This document shows positions 8,211 to 17,784 of a DNA stretch of 64,000 bases, in pieces. The stretch spans positions 1 through 64,000 of the forward strand of contig NZ_JAKVCW010000015.1 of assembly GCF_022448905.1 (NCBI RefSeq). Direction: 5' to 3'. The position numbers and the translations under genes were made by a program. The notes beneath the pieces are model-generated. The model saw only the letters and a list, made by a program, of their open reading frames with translations, searched no databases and was not told where the DNA came from. Positions within the stretch are counted from its first letter, which is position 1. Each line of letters opens with the position of its first letter. This stretch comes from Shimia sp. GTDB lineage: Bacteria; Pseudomonadota; Alphaproteobacteria; Rhodobacterales; Rhodobacteraceae.

Positions 8211-9434
8211 ATGGAAACATTTACTCTAGGTGTTGTTCTCTTCACACTGATCGTACTGGCGCTGGTGACCATTATTCTGGCGGCGCGATCTAAGTTGGTG
8301 AGCACAGGTAACGTTGAAATCACCATCAACGGTGAAAAGACCATCTCTGTGCCTGCCGGCGGTAAGCTGTTGCAAACCTTGGCGGAACAGAAGCTGTTTG
8401 TGCCGTCTGCCTGTGGTGGTGGCGGTACCTGTGCACAGTGTAAAGTGCGCGTCCATTCCGGTGGCGGGTCTATCCTGCCAACAGAGGAAAGCCACATCAC
8501 CAAGCGCGAAGCGTCTTGCGGTGACCGCCTGTCTTGTCAGGTTGCGGTGAAGCAGGACATGAACATCGAAGTACCCGAAGAAGTGTTCGGCGTAAAAAAG
8601 TGGGAGTGTACCGTGCGCTCCAACGAAAACGTCGCGACCTTCATCAAGAACTTGGTTTTGGAACTGCCAGAAGGCGAGGATGTGAACTTCCGCGCTGGTG
8701 GCTATATCCAAATCGAGGCGCCTGCGCACAAGCTTTCCTACAAGGACTTCGCGATTGAGGAAGAGTACCACGAGGATTGGGACAAGTTTAATTTGTGGCA
8801 GTATGAGTCCACTGTGAGCGAGCCAATTGAACGTGCGTATTCGATGGCAAACTATCCGGACGAAAAAGGCCTGATCATGCTGAACGTGCGTGTGGCCTCG
8901 CCACCTCCGGGTTCGCAGGGCATCCCGCCCGGTCAGATGTCGTCCTATATCTTCAACCTGAAGCCTGGCGACAAAGTCACGATCTCTGGTCCATTTGGCG
9001 AATTCTTCGCTCGCGATACCAACAAGGAGATGGTCTTCATCGGTGGTGGCGCCGGCATGGCGCCGATGCGGTCGCACATCTTTGACCAGCTCAAGCGTCT
9101 CGAGAACCGCGACCGGAAGATCACCTTCTGGTACGGCGCGCGCTCCAAACGTGAGATGTTCTTTGTTGAGGACTTTGACGGTTTGGCAAAGGAGTTTGAC
9201 AACTTCGAATGGCATGTGGCGCTGTCTGATGCGCTGCCGGAGGACGACTGGAAAGGCTACACTGGCTTCATCCACAACGTTTTGTTTGAGGAATATCTCA
9301 AGAACCACCCGGCACCAGAAGACTGTGAATTCTACATGTGTGGCCCGCCCATCATGAACCAATCCGTGATCAACATGTTGCTTGATCTGGGTGTGGATCG
9401 CGAAGACATCATGCTGGATGACTTTGGCGGGTAA
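8211..9434 (+). CDS. nqrF: Na+-NQR subunit F, NADH dehydrogenase flavoprotein
   Basis: The NADH input module, 407 residues. An N-terminal helix (about 5-25) anchors it. A plant-type [2Fe-2S] ferredoxin domain follows, with ligands C68, C74, C77 and C109. The FAD-binding motif R208-A-Y-S is next, and then the NADH domain with [12 protein letters not shown] near 281-292 and [10 protein letters not shown]. All catalytic elements are present. It is the last gene of the operon and is followed by a strong terminator. Confidence 0.97.
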   Translation: METFTLGVVLFTLIVLALVTIILAARSKLVSTGNVEITINGEKTISVPAGGKLLQTLAEQKLFVPSACGGGGTCAQCKVRVHSGGGSILPTEESHITKREASCGDRLSCQVAVKQDMNIEVPEEVFGVKKWECTVRSNENVATFIKNLVLELPEGEDVNFRAGGYIQIEAPAHKLSYKDFAIEEEYHEDWDKFNLWQYESTVSEPIERAYSMANYPDEKGLIMLNVRVASPPPGSQGIPPGQMSSYIFNLKPGDKVTISGPFGEFFARDTNKEMVFIGGGAGMAPMRSHIFDQLKRLENRDRKITFWYGARSKREMFFVEDFDGLAKEFDNFEWHVALSDALPEDDWKGYTGFIHNVLFEEYLKNHPAPEDCEFYMCGPPIMNQSVINMLLDLGVDREDIMLDDFGG

Positions 9435-9451
9435 ACCCAAAGCAGATCACT

Positions 9452-9479
9452 AAAACGCCGCTCTTCGGAGCGGCGTTTT
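9452..9479 (+). terminator. rho-independent terminator of nqrABCDEF
   Basis: A 12-bp perfect stem (AAAACGCCGCTC / GAGCGGCGTTTT) closes on a stable TTCG tetraloop and runs into CTTTT, 17 bases after the nqrF stop. Confidence 0.92.
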
Positions 9480-9571
9480 CTTTTGGCGACGTGTAAAAGC
9501 GGGTTGGCCTCCGGGGTGGGCGGTGGCAGGGTGCTCGTCTGTGCAGACCCAAAGAGCGAACAGGGGACACA

Positions 9572-10960
9572 ATGGCCAAAGCGGTGTTTTTGCAAGGGGC
9601 GCTGATGCGTCATGTGGCGGTCATGTCGTTGACCTCCTCAGTTGGCTTGATGGCCATCTTTGCGGTCGACTTTGTCGATATGATTTTCATCTCGATGTTG
9701 GGCAACAAAGCGTTGGCAGCGGCAGTGGGCTACGCCGGTACTCTGCTGTTTTTCACAAATGCTATTAATATCGGCCTGTCGATTTCTGCGGGTTCATTGG
9801 TTGCGCGTTCCATTGGCGCAGACCAAACGAAGACCGCCAAAGAGTATGCCACCTCCGTGGCCCTTCTCGGCGCTTTGACAGGCCTTGTGATACCGGCAGT
9901 TGTCTTTCTGTACCTGGACCCGATCCTGAGCTGGTTGGGGGCCGAAGGTGACACTCTGGCTCTTGCGAAACGGTATGTTGGTATAGTGATGCCAACCATG
10001 CCGGTGATGTCATTGGCGATGGTGAGCATGGCCGTTCTTAGAGCCTATGGCGACGCTCGGCGCTCGATGATGGGCACGGTGTTTGGCGGGGCCGTGAATG
10101 CGGCGTTGGACCCACTGCTGATCTTTGGTTTCGGCTTGGGGTTGGACGGCGCGGCCTATGCCTCTGTCATTGCTCGCTTGGTGATGTGTACCTACGCGCT
10201 TTTATGTGTGCTGCGCATTCACCAGGGTTTTGCCGCGCCGAAGGCCAGTATTCTAAAACGTGACGCCAAAGCGATCAGTGCGATTGCAGGCCCGGCGATC
10301 CTGACCAATGTGGCGTCGCCAGTTGGCACCGCAATCGTGACCCGCGAAATGGCGCGCTATGGGACTGATGCAGTGGCGGCGATGGCGGTTATCGGCCGGT
10401 TGATGCCGGTGGCTTTTGCCGTGGTTTTTGCGCTTTCAGGGGCAATTGGCCCAATCGTGGGGCAGAATTTTGGAGCGTCGCAATTTGACCGTGTGCGCGG
10501 CACGCTGAAAGCGGGGCTTCAGTTCTTGTTGGCTTATACGCTTTTGGCGGCGCTGATCCTGTTTCTTGCGCGCGGTTTGATTGCCGATCTGTTTGAGGCC
10601 GAGGGCGAAATGCGGACCCTGATCTACCTGTTCTGCGGCCCGCTGGCGCTTTTGCAATTCTTCAATGGCGTGATTTTTGTCTGCAACGCCTGTTTTAACA
10701 ATCTCGGGCATCCGATTTATTCCACTTACGTGAACTGGGGCCGCCATACGCTGGGCACCTATCCATTTGTAATTGCGGGTGGTCTCTATTGGGGGGCGTC
10801 TGGTGTGTTGATGGGGCAAGCTATCGGCGGCGCGATGTTTGCTGCAGTGGGTATTCTCATGGCCGTAAAAACAATCAACCGGCTCAGTCGTCCTGAACCG
10901 GTTGATCCGTTTGCAGAGGAAAGCACGCTGCATCACATCAGCGGGCGTCGCAATTGGTAG
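9572..10960 (+). CDS. MATE family efflux transporter
   Basis: A 462-residue polytopic protein with about twelve hydrophobic helices arranged as two six-helix halves, as in the multidrug and toxic compound extrusion family. The start region (SLTSSVGLMAIFAVDFVDMIFISMLGN) has the MATE helix-1 aspartate signature. AVIGRLMPVAFAVVFALSGAIGPIVGQNFGA opens the second half. These carriers expel cationic compounds using Na+ or H+. A Na+-driven form would draw on the NQR gradient next door, but this is inference. GGGGAC lies before the ATG. It ends two bases from eda, which runs convergently. Confidence 0.9.
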   Translation: MAKAVFLQGALMRHVAVMSLTSSVGLMAIFAVDFVDMIFISMLGNKALAAAVGYAGTLLFFTNAINIGLSISAGSLVARSIGADQTKTAKEYATSVALLGALTGLVIPAVVFLYLDPILSWLGAEGDTLALAKRYVGIVMPTMPVMSLAMVSMAVLRAYGDARRSMMGTVFGGAVNAALDPLLIFGFGLGLDGAAYASVIARLVMCTYALLCVLRIHQGFAAPKASILKRDAKAISAIAGPAILTNVASPVGTAIVTREMARYGTDAVAAMAVIGRLMPVAFAVVFALSGAIGPIVGQNFGASQFDRVRGTLKAGLQFLLAYTLLAALILFLARGLIADLFEAEGEMRTLIYLFCGPLALLQFFNGVIFVCNACFNNLGHPIYSTYVNWGRHTLGTYPFVIAGGLYWGASGVLMGQAIGGAMFAAVGILMAVKTINRLSRPEPVDPFAEESTLHHISGRRNW

Positions 10961-10961
10961 G

Positions 10962-11609
10962 TTAGCGCGGGAGTTTGGCCGCCTCGCTGGCCAGCGCTTC
11001 AACTTGGTCCCAGGCGCCTTCCTTGACCAGTTTGGCCGGAGCAACCCAGCTGCCACCGGCGCAAACCACATTGGGAAGTGACAGATAGTCAGTCGCGTTT
11101 TGCGGATTTACGCCGCCGGTGGGGCAGAAGCTGATTTGCGGCAATGGGCTTGCCAGTGAGCCAAGGAACTTGGCGCCTCCGGCAGCCTCTGCCGGGAAGA
11201 ACTTCAACATGTTGTAGCCGCGCTCCAACAGTGCCATGGCTTCAGAGGCGGACGCCGCTCCCGGCAAAAGTGGGAGGCCTTCCGCCTCGCACGCTTCCAG
11301 CAACGTGTCTGTGGCGCCGGGCGAGACGCCGAAGGTTGCGCCTGCTTCCCTTGCGGCTTTCACATCGGCCGGTGTCAGCAGCGTTCCAGCGCCAACCAGG
11401 CCGCCAGGGACTTCCGCCATGGCGCGGATCACATCCAGCGCGGCAGGGGTGCGCAGGGTGACTTCGAGGGCAGGCAGGCCACCGGCCACCAAGGCTTCGG
11501 CCAGCGGCTTGGCGTGCGCCACGTCCTCAACGACAAGCACCGGTACAATTGGAGCCGCGTTACAGATCTCGCGGGCTTTCTCGCTCGCGGTTTGTGGAGT
11601 GATGGACAT
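10962..11609 (-). CDS. eda: 2-keto-3-deoxy-6-phosphogluconate aldolase
   Basis: A 215-residue class I aldolase that cleaves KDPG to pyruvate and glyceraldehyde 3-phosphate, the last step of the Entner-Doudoroff pathway. The Schiff-base lysine is K136 in MLKFFPAE; the E49-V-T-L-R-T strand holds the general acid, and FCPTGGV binds phosphate. Length is normal. It is the last gene of the gap-zwf-edd-eda operon, five bases after edd, with GAAGGG upstream of the ATG. Confidence 0.96.
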   Translation of the reverse strand: MSITPQTASEKAREICNAAPIVPVLVVEDVAHAKPLAEALVAGGLPALEVTLRTPAALDVIRAMAEVPGGLVGAGTLLTPADVKAAREAGATFGVSPGATDTLLEACEAEGLPLLPGAASASEAMALLERGYNMLKFFPAEAAGGAKFLGSLASPLPQISFCPTGGVNPQNATDYLSLPNVVCAGGSWVAPAKLVKEGAWDQVEALASEAAKLPR

Positions 11610-11614
11610 TGAAA

Positions 11615-13423
11615 TTACCCTTCAAAAATGGAGGCGCCGGTGGTGGCGGGGCCAACCGCATTGCGGAAGGCGGCAAAGAGGTCGCGACCCGTGCCGTGTT
11701 GATACGAACTCAGGTCCGCAGCGGCCAGTTCGCGGCGGTCAAAATCCTCGACCAGAACTTCGAGTGTGCCCGCTTCTGCGTCGACGCGCACCATGTCTCC
11801 GTCGCGCAGTTTGGCGATGGGGCCGCCATCCAATGCCTCAGGCGAGACATGGATTGCTGCCGGAATTTTGCCGGAAGCACCAGACATGCGCCCATCTGTA
11901 ACAAACGCAACTTGAAGGCCTTTGCCTTGCATGATGGACATCAAGGGCGTCAGGCTGTGGAGTTCAGGCATGCCGGTGGCCTTTGGTCCCTGGAAGCGCA
12001 CCACAATAACCACGTCTTCGGTCAGCTCGCCCGCTTGGAAGGCAGCTTTGACTTCGTCTTGGTCGTGGAACACACGTGCAGGGGCTTCAACAAACCGATG
12101 TTTTGGTGCGACTGCAGAGATTTTCATAACGGAAGTGCCAATATTTCCCGTTAGTCTTGCGAGCCCGCCGGTCTCTTGAAACGGATCTGTTGCGGGGCGG
12201 ACAATCTTGTCGTTGAGAGAGGTTGTTGTTCCAGGCTGCCAGATGAGCGCGCCGTCAATTAATTTGGGTTCTTGTGTGTAGTTGTCCAGACCGTCTCCCG
12301 CGACAGTTTTGGTATCCGGGTGCAACAGATCGGCGGACAGTAATTCGCCAATCATATAGCCAAGACCGCCAGCGGCGTGGAAGTGGTTCACATCCGCTAG
12401 ACCGTTGGGATACACGCGGGCCAGAAGCGGTGTTACATCAGACAGTTCGGCGAAGTCTTCCCAAGTCAGGACAATGCCGCCTGCGCGCGCCATGGCGATC
12501 AGGTGGATCAGCAGGTTGGTCGAGCCGCCAGTCGCATTGAGCCCGACAATGCCGTTCACAAAGGCTTTCTCATCGAGAATATCGCAGGTCGGTGTGTAGT
12601 TATTGCCAAGCGCTGAAAGTGAAAGCGCGCGGCGGGCGCCTTCTTCGGTCAGGGCGTCACGCAGGTCTGTGTTGGGCGACACAAAGCTGGAACCGGGCAG
12701 GTGCAGGCCCATGAACTCCATGAGCATCTGATTGGTGTTGGCTGTGCCATAGAAGGTGCAGGTGCCTGGGCCGTGATAAGCGGCCATTTCTGAAGCCATA
12801 AGCTCGGCGCGATCCGCTTCCCCTGCGGCAAATCGCTGGCGCACCTGGGCTTTTTCATCATTGGAGATACCGGTGGCCATTGGCCCTGCCGGAAGGAAAA
12901 CCGCTGGTAAGTGACCAAAGCTTTGCGCCGCGATCACCAGCCCTGGCACAATCTTGTCGCATACACCGAGATAGACGGAGGCATCAAAGGTGTTGTGGCT
13001 GAGGGCGACGCCAGCGGCCAGGGCAATCACATCACGAGAAAACAGTGACAATTCCATGCCTGCTTCGCCTTGGGTCACGCCATCACACATTGCCGGAACG
13101 CCGCCGGCAACCTGTGCCGTACCACCTGCGGCGCGGGCCGCGTCGCGCAGCAGGGCGGGGTAGCGTTCAAACGGTTGGTGTGCTGACAGCATGTCGTTGT
13201 AGGCGGTCACGATGCCGAGGTTACCGGCGCTTTTGGTTGCCAGCGCGTCTTGGTCCTGACCTGCGCCCGCATAGGCGTGTGCTTGGCCTGAACAGCTTAA
13301 ATGCGCTCGTGCAGGGCCTTGGCTTGCGGCATCTGCCATCCGTTGCAAATAGCCATCGCGATGTGGCTTGGAGCGCGCGATGATACGCGCGGTGACTTTT
13401 TCTACGGTTGGGTGGAGTGGCAT
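11615..13423 (-). CDS. edd: 6-phosphogluconate dehydratase
   Basis: A [4Fe-4S] dehydratase of the IlvD/Edd family that converts 6-phosphogluconate to KDPG. It is 602 residues from the ATG at 13423, the usual length; GGAAGG lies nine bases upstream. Longer starts are poorly placed because GGAAGG would touch the ATG at 13432. Cluster cysteines are in [26 protein letters not shown] and [14 protein letters not shown]. The C-terminal [20 protein letters not shown] is diagnostic. It follows zwf by 31 bases; no 6-phosphogluconolactonase gene lies between them. Confidence 0.97.
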   Translation of the reverse strand: MPLHPTVEKVTARIIARSKPHRDGYLQRMADAASQGPARAHLSCSGQAHAYAGAGQDQDALATKSAGNLGIVTAYNDMLSAHQPFERYPALLRDAARAAGGTAQVAGGVPAMCDGVTQGEAGMELSLFSRDVIALAAGVALSHNTFDASVYLGVCDKIVPGLVIAAQSFGHLPAVFLPAGPMATGISNDEKAQVRQRFAAGEADRAELMASEMAAYHGPGTCTFYGTANTNQMLMEFMGLHLPGSSFVSPNTDLRDALTEEGARRALSLSALGNNYTPTCDILDEKAFVNGIVGLNATGGSTNLLIHLIAMARAGGIVLTWEDFAELSDVTPLLARVYPNGLADVNHFHAAGGLGYMIGELLSADLLHPDTKTVAGDGLDNYTQEPKLIDGALIWQPGTTTSLNDKIVRPATDPFQETGGLARLTGNIGTSVMKISAVAPKHRFVEAPARVFHDQDEVKAAFQAGELTEDVVIVVRFQGPKATGMPELHSLTPLMSIMQGKGLQVAFVTDGRMSGASGKIPAAIHVSPEALDGGPIAKLRDGDMVRVDAEAGTLEVLVEDFDRRELAAADLSSYQHGTGRDLFAAFRNAVGPATTGASIFEG

Positions 13424-13454
13424 GGGAACCATCCTTCCTATTTGGGGCGTATTT

Positions 13455-14918
13455 TTAGAATGCTTGGTCGCCGATGGGCCGCCAGCGGCGTCCACCTTGG
13501 TGCATGAGCATGAGCGCTTCTTCGGGGCCGGAACTGCCCGGATCGTAGGGGACGGGGCGTTGGTTGGCCTCTTCCCACGCGGCGATAAGAGGGTCTGCCC
13601 AAGCCCAAGCGGCTTCGACTTCATCGCCGCGCATAAAGAGCGTCTGGTCGCCGCGGATCACATCCATGATCAGGCGCTCATAGGCGTCCTGAGACATCAA
13701 GTTTTCGCCAAGTGCGTCGGCAAATGACATGTCCATTGCCACCTCTGTGAGGCGCATGCCTCCGGGACCGGGCTCTTTGATGGTGGTGCGCAGGGTTATG
13801 CCTTCATCCGGTTGCAAGCGAATGATCAGGGCATTGCCTTTACGGCCTTCCATCTTGTTGGGAAAAATGTTGTGCGGCGGATCTTTGAATACCACAGCGA
13901 TTTCGGACGCCCGATCGCGCAGTTGCTTGCCGGTGCGCAAATAAAACGGCGTCCCAGCCCACCGCCAGTTGCCAACGGATAGCTTCATGGCGATATAGCT
14001 TTCTGTTCGGCTGTCGGTGTTTCCTACGTCGTCAAAATAGCTCTGATTGTCCCGGCCGGCGCGATATTGGCCGCGTACAATGTCACCCGTTGCGACGGGT
14101 TCAAGGGCCTCAATCACTTTGACTTTTTCGTCTCGCACCGAATTTGGCGTAAACTTGCTTGGTGGCTCCATGGCAATCAGACACAAAAGCTGCATCAGGT
14201 GGTTTTGCACCATGTCGCGCATCGCGCCGGATTGATCATAGTACCCGCCACGGCCAGCCACACCAATGCTTTCGGCAACTGTGATCTGGACGTGGTCAAT
14301 GTGAGTGGAATTCCACAGCGGTTCAAAAAGTGAGTTGGCAAAGCGCAGCGCCATAAGGTTCTGCACCGTTTCTTTGCCGAGATAGTGGTCGATGCGATAG
14401 ATTTGCTGTTCGTCAAAATGCTTCAGCAAGTCTTTGTTCAGAGCCTTTGCACTTTCAAGATCGTGTCCAAAAGGCTTTTCGACCACAATCCGGCTGTCGT
14501 CCGTGGCGATGCCGTTGAGGCTCAGCCGCTCGGCAATGGCGCCAAAAAGAGACGGAGACACAGACAGGTAGAACGTGCGCGTGGTCTCTGGACGCAGTGC
14601 TTTCTTGAGTTCGCTCCAACCGGTTTCGCCCATGGCGTCGATATGGACGTAGCTCAAGTGATCGAGAAAATCTGTGACGAGATCGTCAGGGCGCATGGCC
14701 TCGTCGATAAATTCGATGAGCGCTGCCTTGATAAGGTCGCGGAATTCTGCGCTGTCCATGTCAGAGCGCGCCGAACCGATGATTTTGGCTTCAGCTGGCA
14801 TTTGGCCCGCGCGAAACCGGTGAAACAGCCCCGGGAGAATTTTGCGTCGGGCCAGATCGCCCGTTGCGCCAAAGATCACGAGGTCAAAAGGTTCGACCGG
14901 AATTACGCGTGCAACCAT
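13455..14918 (-). CDS. zwf: glucose-6-phosphate 1-dehydrogenase
   Basis: The enzyme oxidises glucose 6-phosphate to 6-phosphogluconolactone with NADP+, feeding the Entner-Doudoroff and pentose phosphate routes. The protein is 487 residues. The dinucleotide motif is IFGATGDLARRK (15-26) and the active-site signature RIDHYLGKE is at 175-183. Gene order on the minus strand is gap, zwf, edd, eda, and the gap-zwf space is six bases. The lactonase step is not encoded in this operon. Confidence 0.97.
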   Translation of the reverse strand: MVARVIPVEPFDLVIFGATGDLARRKILPGLFHRFRAGQMPAEAKIIGSARSDMDSAEFRDLIKAALIEFIDEAMRPDDLVTDFLDHLSYVHIDAMGETGWSELKKALRPETTRTFYLSVSPSLFGAIAERLSLNGIATDDSRIVVEKPFGHDLESAKALNKDLLKHFDEQQIYRIDHYLGKETVQNLMALRFANSLFEPLWNSTHIDHVQITVAESIGVAGRGGYYDQSGAMRDMVQNHLMQLLCLIAMEPPSKFTPNSVRDEKVKVIEALEPVATGDIVRGQYRAGRDNQSYFDDVGNTDSRTESYIAMKLSVGNWRWAGTPFYLRTGKQLRDRASEIAVVFKDPPHNIFPNKMEGRKGNALIIRLQPDEGITLRTTIKEPGPGGMRLTEVAMDMSFADALGENLMSQDAYERLIMDVIRGDQTLFMRGDEVEAAWAWADPLIAAWEEANQRPVPYDPGSSGPEEALMLMHQGGRRWRPIGDQAF

Positions 14919-14924
14919 AACAGT

Positions 14925-15932
14925 TTAGCCTTTCAGAAGAGCGCCCATGCGGCGGCCGGTGTCGAGCATACGATTGGAGAAGCCCCACTCGTTGTCATAC
15001 CAGCTTACCACACGTACAAGACCATCTTCCGTCACGCTGGTTTGCGCCGGTGCAAACACGGAAGAGTGCGGGTCGTGGTTGAAGTCTGCAGATACCAGAG
15101 GCGCTTCCTCATAGCCAAGCACACCTTTGAGCGGGCCTTCCGCGGCAGCTTTCAGCGCATCGTTGATGGCGTCAATAGTGGCTGGTTTGGTGGTGTTGAT
15201 CACCAAATCCACCATGGACACATTGGCTGTTGGTACGCGGATCGCGGACCCTTCCAACTTGCCCTTAAGATGCGGAAGAACCAGAGAGATTGCGCGAGCT
15301 GCGCCAGTGGACGTCGGGATCATCGACAGGGCAGCGGCGCGGGCGCGGTAGAGATCTTTGTGGTTGGTATCATGGGTTGGCTGATCGCCGGTGTAGGCAT
15401 GGATCGTGGTCATGTAGCCGGTTTTGATGCCAAACGTGTCATCCAAGACTTTGGCCACAGGCGCCAGACAGTTGGTGGTGCAGGAGGCGTTGGACACGAT
15501 GATGTCATCCGCAGTCAGCGTGTCGTCGTTGACCCCAAAAACAATGGTCTTGTCAGCATTTGCGCCAGGTGCAGAAACCAATACGCGCTTGGCTCCAGAC
15601 TTCAGCAGCAGCTCCGCTTTGTCTTTGGCGGTGAAAATGCCGGTGCATTCATAGGCTACGTCAACATCAGACCAAGGCAGGTCCTGCGGGTCGCGAATGG
15701 CGGTTAGACGGATCTCTTGGTCGGCAACTTTCATCACGTCGCCTTCAAGGCTGACGTCGGCGTTCAGGCGGCCGTGAACGCTGTCGTATTTGAGCAGATG
15801 TACCAAGTGATCATTAGGGGAAAGGTCATTGATTGCAACGACTTGAATGTCTTTGGCGTTGCTTTCGATGAGAGCGCGCAGGACGCCGCGGCCAATGCGG
15901 CCAAACCCGTTGATGGCAATTTTGATGCTCAT
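14925..15932 (-). CDS. gap: glyceraldehyde-3-phosphate dehydrogenase, type I
   Basis: It oxidises glyceraldehyde 3-phosphate with NAD+ and phosphate. From the ATG at 15932 it has 335 residues; GGAGA lies before this ATG, whereas the ATG at 15944 would directly abut the GGAGA. Visible are the NAD fold (INGFGRIGRGVLRA), the catalytic Cys151 in SNASCTTNC and the partner histidine in MTTIHAYTGDQ. Its place as first gene of the Entner-Doudoroff operon puts the enzyme using the aldolase product under the same control. D36 after N35 in the coenzyme loop is compatible with NAD+ use. Confidence 0.96.
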   Translation of the reverse strand: MSIKIAINGFGRIGRGVLRALIESNAKDIQVVAINDLSPNDHLVHLLKYDSVHGRLNADVSLEGDVMKVADQEIRLTAIRDPQDLPWSDVDVAYECTGIFTAKDKAELLLKSGAKRVLVSAPGANADKTIVFGVNDDTLTADDIIVSNASCTTNCLAPVAKVLDDTFGIKTGYMTTIHAYTGDQPTHDTNHKDLYRARAAALSMIPTSTGAARAISLVLPHLKGKLEGSAIRVPTANVSMVDLVINTTKPATIDAINDALKAAAEGPLKGVLGYEEAPLVSADFNHDPHSSVFAPAQTSVTEDGLVRVVSWYDNEWGFSNRMLDTGRRMGALLKG

Positions 15933-15955
15933 GTCATTCTCCAAACATGCAAATC

Positions 15956-16047
15956 AGCGCTTTCGGTAGCGCCACCGTTAGCGCTATCGATACGGTGAAA
16001 TGCAACAAGAATCAAGGGCAGTAATTAACTTCCCGCAAAAGCGCTTT
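15956..16047. promoter_or_regulatory. AGCGCT-type operator candidates between gap and the LacI-type regulator
   Basis: Four related short elements lie in the divergent space: AGCGCT (15956-15961), TAGCGCCA (15967-15974), TTAGCGCTA (15979-15986) and the palindrome AAAGCGCTTT (16038-16047). LacI-family repressors usually bind palindromes with a central CG/GC core, and the adjacent gene encodes one. Three elements sit within 24-55 bases of the gap start, where repressor binding would block transcription of the whole operon; the fourth sits near the regulator's own start. Confidence 0.6.
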
Positions 16048-16087
16048 CGGGGTTGCTTTGGCCTTGGTTGTGTCCGACGATCCGGCC

Positions 16088-17086
16088 ATGGGAAAAAAGC
16101 TACTTCTCAAGGACATCGCCAAACTGGCGGGTGTGAGTGAAATGACGGCCTCGCGCGCTATGCGGGGCGCACAGGACGTGTCTGAAACCACGCGCCAGAG
16201 GGTTGAGCAGATCGCTCGCGACGTCGGGTATGTGCCGAATCGTATCGCCGGGGCGCTGGCCTCAAAGAAAGTGAATCTTGTTGGTGTGGTCGTCCCGAGC
16301 CTGAATTCCTCGGTTTTTCCTGAGGTGCTGTCCGGGATCAGCTCTACGCTCAAGGCGACGGCACTAAAACCGGTGATTGGCGTCACCGGCTATGATTTGC
16401 AGGAAGAAGAAGAGGTTATACGCGAGATGCTGAGCTGGCGCCCCACCGGGGTTGTCATTGCCGGGCTCGAGCACAATGACGCAGCGCGCAAGATGTTGGC
16501 CAATGCCGACTGTCCTGTTGTGGAAGTCATGGATGTGGACGGCGAGCCGATCAAACACTGTGTGGGCATTTCGCACCTAGAGGCGGGCCGGAAAATGGCG
16601 CGCACAATCCTGAAGGCAGGCTACGGCAAAATCGGTTTCATCGGCACCAAAATGCCGCAGGATTTTCGAGCGGAGAAGCGGCTTCAGGGGTTCGAACTGG
16701 AGCTGAAGGAAGCGGGTCTGTCTCTGTTTGATCAGGAGCTCTATTCTGGCGTGTCTTCGATAGAGACCGGCAACAAATTGACGGAGATGTTAACGCAGCG
16801 CTCGCCGGAGCTTGAGTGCATCTATTTTTCCAGTGATGTGCTCTCGATCGGGGCCTATATGTATTGTCTTTCCAAAGGGCTTTCAGTTCCAGAAGATTTG
16901 GCGATTGCGGGCTTTAACAATTTGAATTTGCTCAAAGGTTTGCCAAAGCCTTTGGCGACAACAGACGCGCATCGATTTGAAATTGGTCAGAAAGCAGCCG
17001 AAATCATCCTGGCATCGCAAGCTCCTGACAGCCCGTCGCAGGTGATGAAACTGGAGCCGGTGGTTACCACAGGGCAGTCACTTTAA
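16088..17086 (+). CDS. LacI/GntR-type transcriptional repressor, probable Entner-Doudoroff regulator
   Basis: A 332-residue regulator with an N-terminal LacI helix-turn-helix (LLLKDIAKLAGVSEMTASRA, then QRVEQIARDVGYVPN) and a periplasmic-binding-type sugar domain. The core (LVGVVVPSLNSSVFPEVLSGI, EEVIREMLSWRPTGVVIAG, PVVEVMD, DLAIAGFNNLNL) resembles the gluconate repressor GntR of enterobacteria. Divergence from gap-zwf-edd-eda makes that operon its likely target, with gluconate or a phosphorylated sugar acid as inducer (inference). The ATG at 16088 gives the canonical N-terminus, but no good Shine-Dalgarno precedes it; a TTG at 16058 is the alternative. Its stop overlaps the convergent CbiX-like gene. 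Confidence 0.88.
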   Translation: MGKKLLLKDIAKLAGVSEMTASRAMRGAQDVSETTRQRVEQIARDVGYVPNRIAGALASKKVNLVGVVVPSLNSSVFPEVLSGISSTLKATALKPVIGVTGYDLQEEEEVIREMLSWRPTGVVIAGLEHNDAARKMLANADCPVVEVMDVDGEPIKHCVGISHLEAGRKMARTILKAGYGKIGFIGTKMPQDFRAEKRLQGFELELKEAGLSLFDQELYSGVSSIETGNKLTEMLTQRSPELECIYFSSDVLSIGAYMYCLSKGLSVPEDLAIAGFNNLNLLKGLPKPLATTDAHRFEIGQKAAEIILASQAPDSPSQVMKLEPVVTTGQSL

Positions 17087-17784
17087 CGGCCGTGTGGTAG
17101 AGCGTCAGCGACCAGTTTCGCGGTTTCGCGCCAGGTGCCTAAGGGCGGCAGGGTAGGACCGGAAAAACCCGCTTCTTCAAGAGCTTCCGGAATGTCTTGC
17201 CGGCAGTGATCGCCTTCCAAAGCGAAGAAAGGCAAGCACAGGCTTTGAGGCGGCAGGGCCTTTCCGGCATCTGCGATAAAAGGTGCCTCTTCCACAAATC
17301 CAACCGAAATCTGTAGTGTGTCAAACCGCTTTGAAAGTGCGTTTTGGAAAGCGCGGGCCGATTCGGCGGCTTTGGGTCCTTTTGCGGAGCCGTGTGCGGC
17401 AAGCAGTAGGTGACTTTGCGCCTCGTTCCAGTCAAGGTCCGCGAGCGTTTGCTTCACGCGGTCTACGACCAGGTCTGGCAAAAATACGTCAAACCCCAGC
17501 GGCGGAAGGATCGGCAAATCCGCGTCGCCTAAGCGCTTGGGCAACATGCGGGAGACAAAGAAGCCGTCCGCCATGAACATAGGAAACACTGGAGAACCTG
17601 ATTGCATTTCAGCTACTTGCCGCTCAACTGCGCCCGGCATGGCGAGGGTTGCCGCGCGGATCGTCCAAGTGGGCAGGTGGTTGTTGACGGCTTTGGCAAA
17701 GCCTTGCAGCCAGAGCTCTGGCGGCACGGGGGCTGAGGGTTGCCCGTGCGCGACAATCAAGGCTTCGCGGGATTCCTTAGTCAT
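17083..17784 (-). CDS. CbiX/SirB-like chelatase domain protein
   Basis: A 233-residue cytosolic protein with two CbiX-type halves: EALIVAHGQPS at the N-terminus and LLLAAHGSAKGP in the middle, each carrying the metal-binding histidine. LPFFALEGDHCRQDIPEAL provides the second histidine motif. CbiX/SirB proteins insert Co2+ or Fe2+ into sirohydrochlorin. The first half has HGQ instead of HGS, so it may be partly degenerate. No cobalamin or siroheme genes are adjacent, so the metal cannot be assigned. It overlaps the DUF4202 gene by four bases, suggesting a functional pair. Confidence 0.75.
   Translation of the reverse strand: MTKESREALIVAHGQPSAPVPPELWLQGFAKAVNNHLPTWTIRAATLAMPGAVERQVAEMQSGSPVFPMFMADGFFVSRMLPKRLGDADLPILPPLGFDVFLPDLVVDRVKQTLADLDWNEAQSHLLLAAHGSAKGPKAAESARAFQNALSKRFDTLQISVGFVEEAPFIADAGKALPPQSLCLPFFALEGDHCRQDIPEALEEAGFSGPTLPPLGTWRETAKLVADALPHGR

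Noticed and set aside
8226..9440. 404-codon minus-strand frame opposite nqrF
   Set aside because: Unnatural composition, no ribosome site, exact shadow of nqrF with its FeS and flavin motifs.
14385..15707. 440-codon + strand frame opposite zwf and gap
   Set aside because: Antisense shadow of two certain enzymes; no family resemblance.
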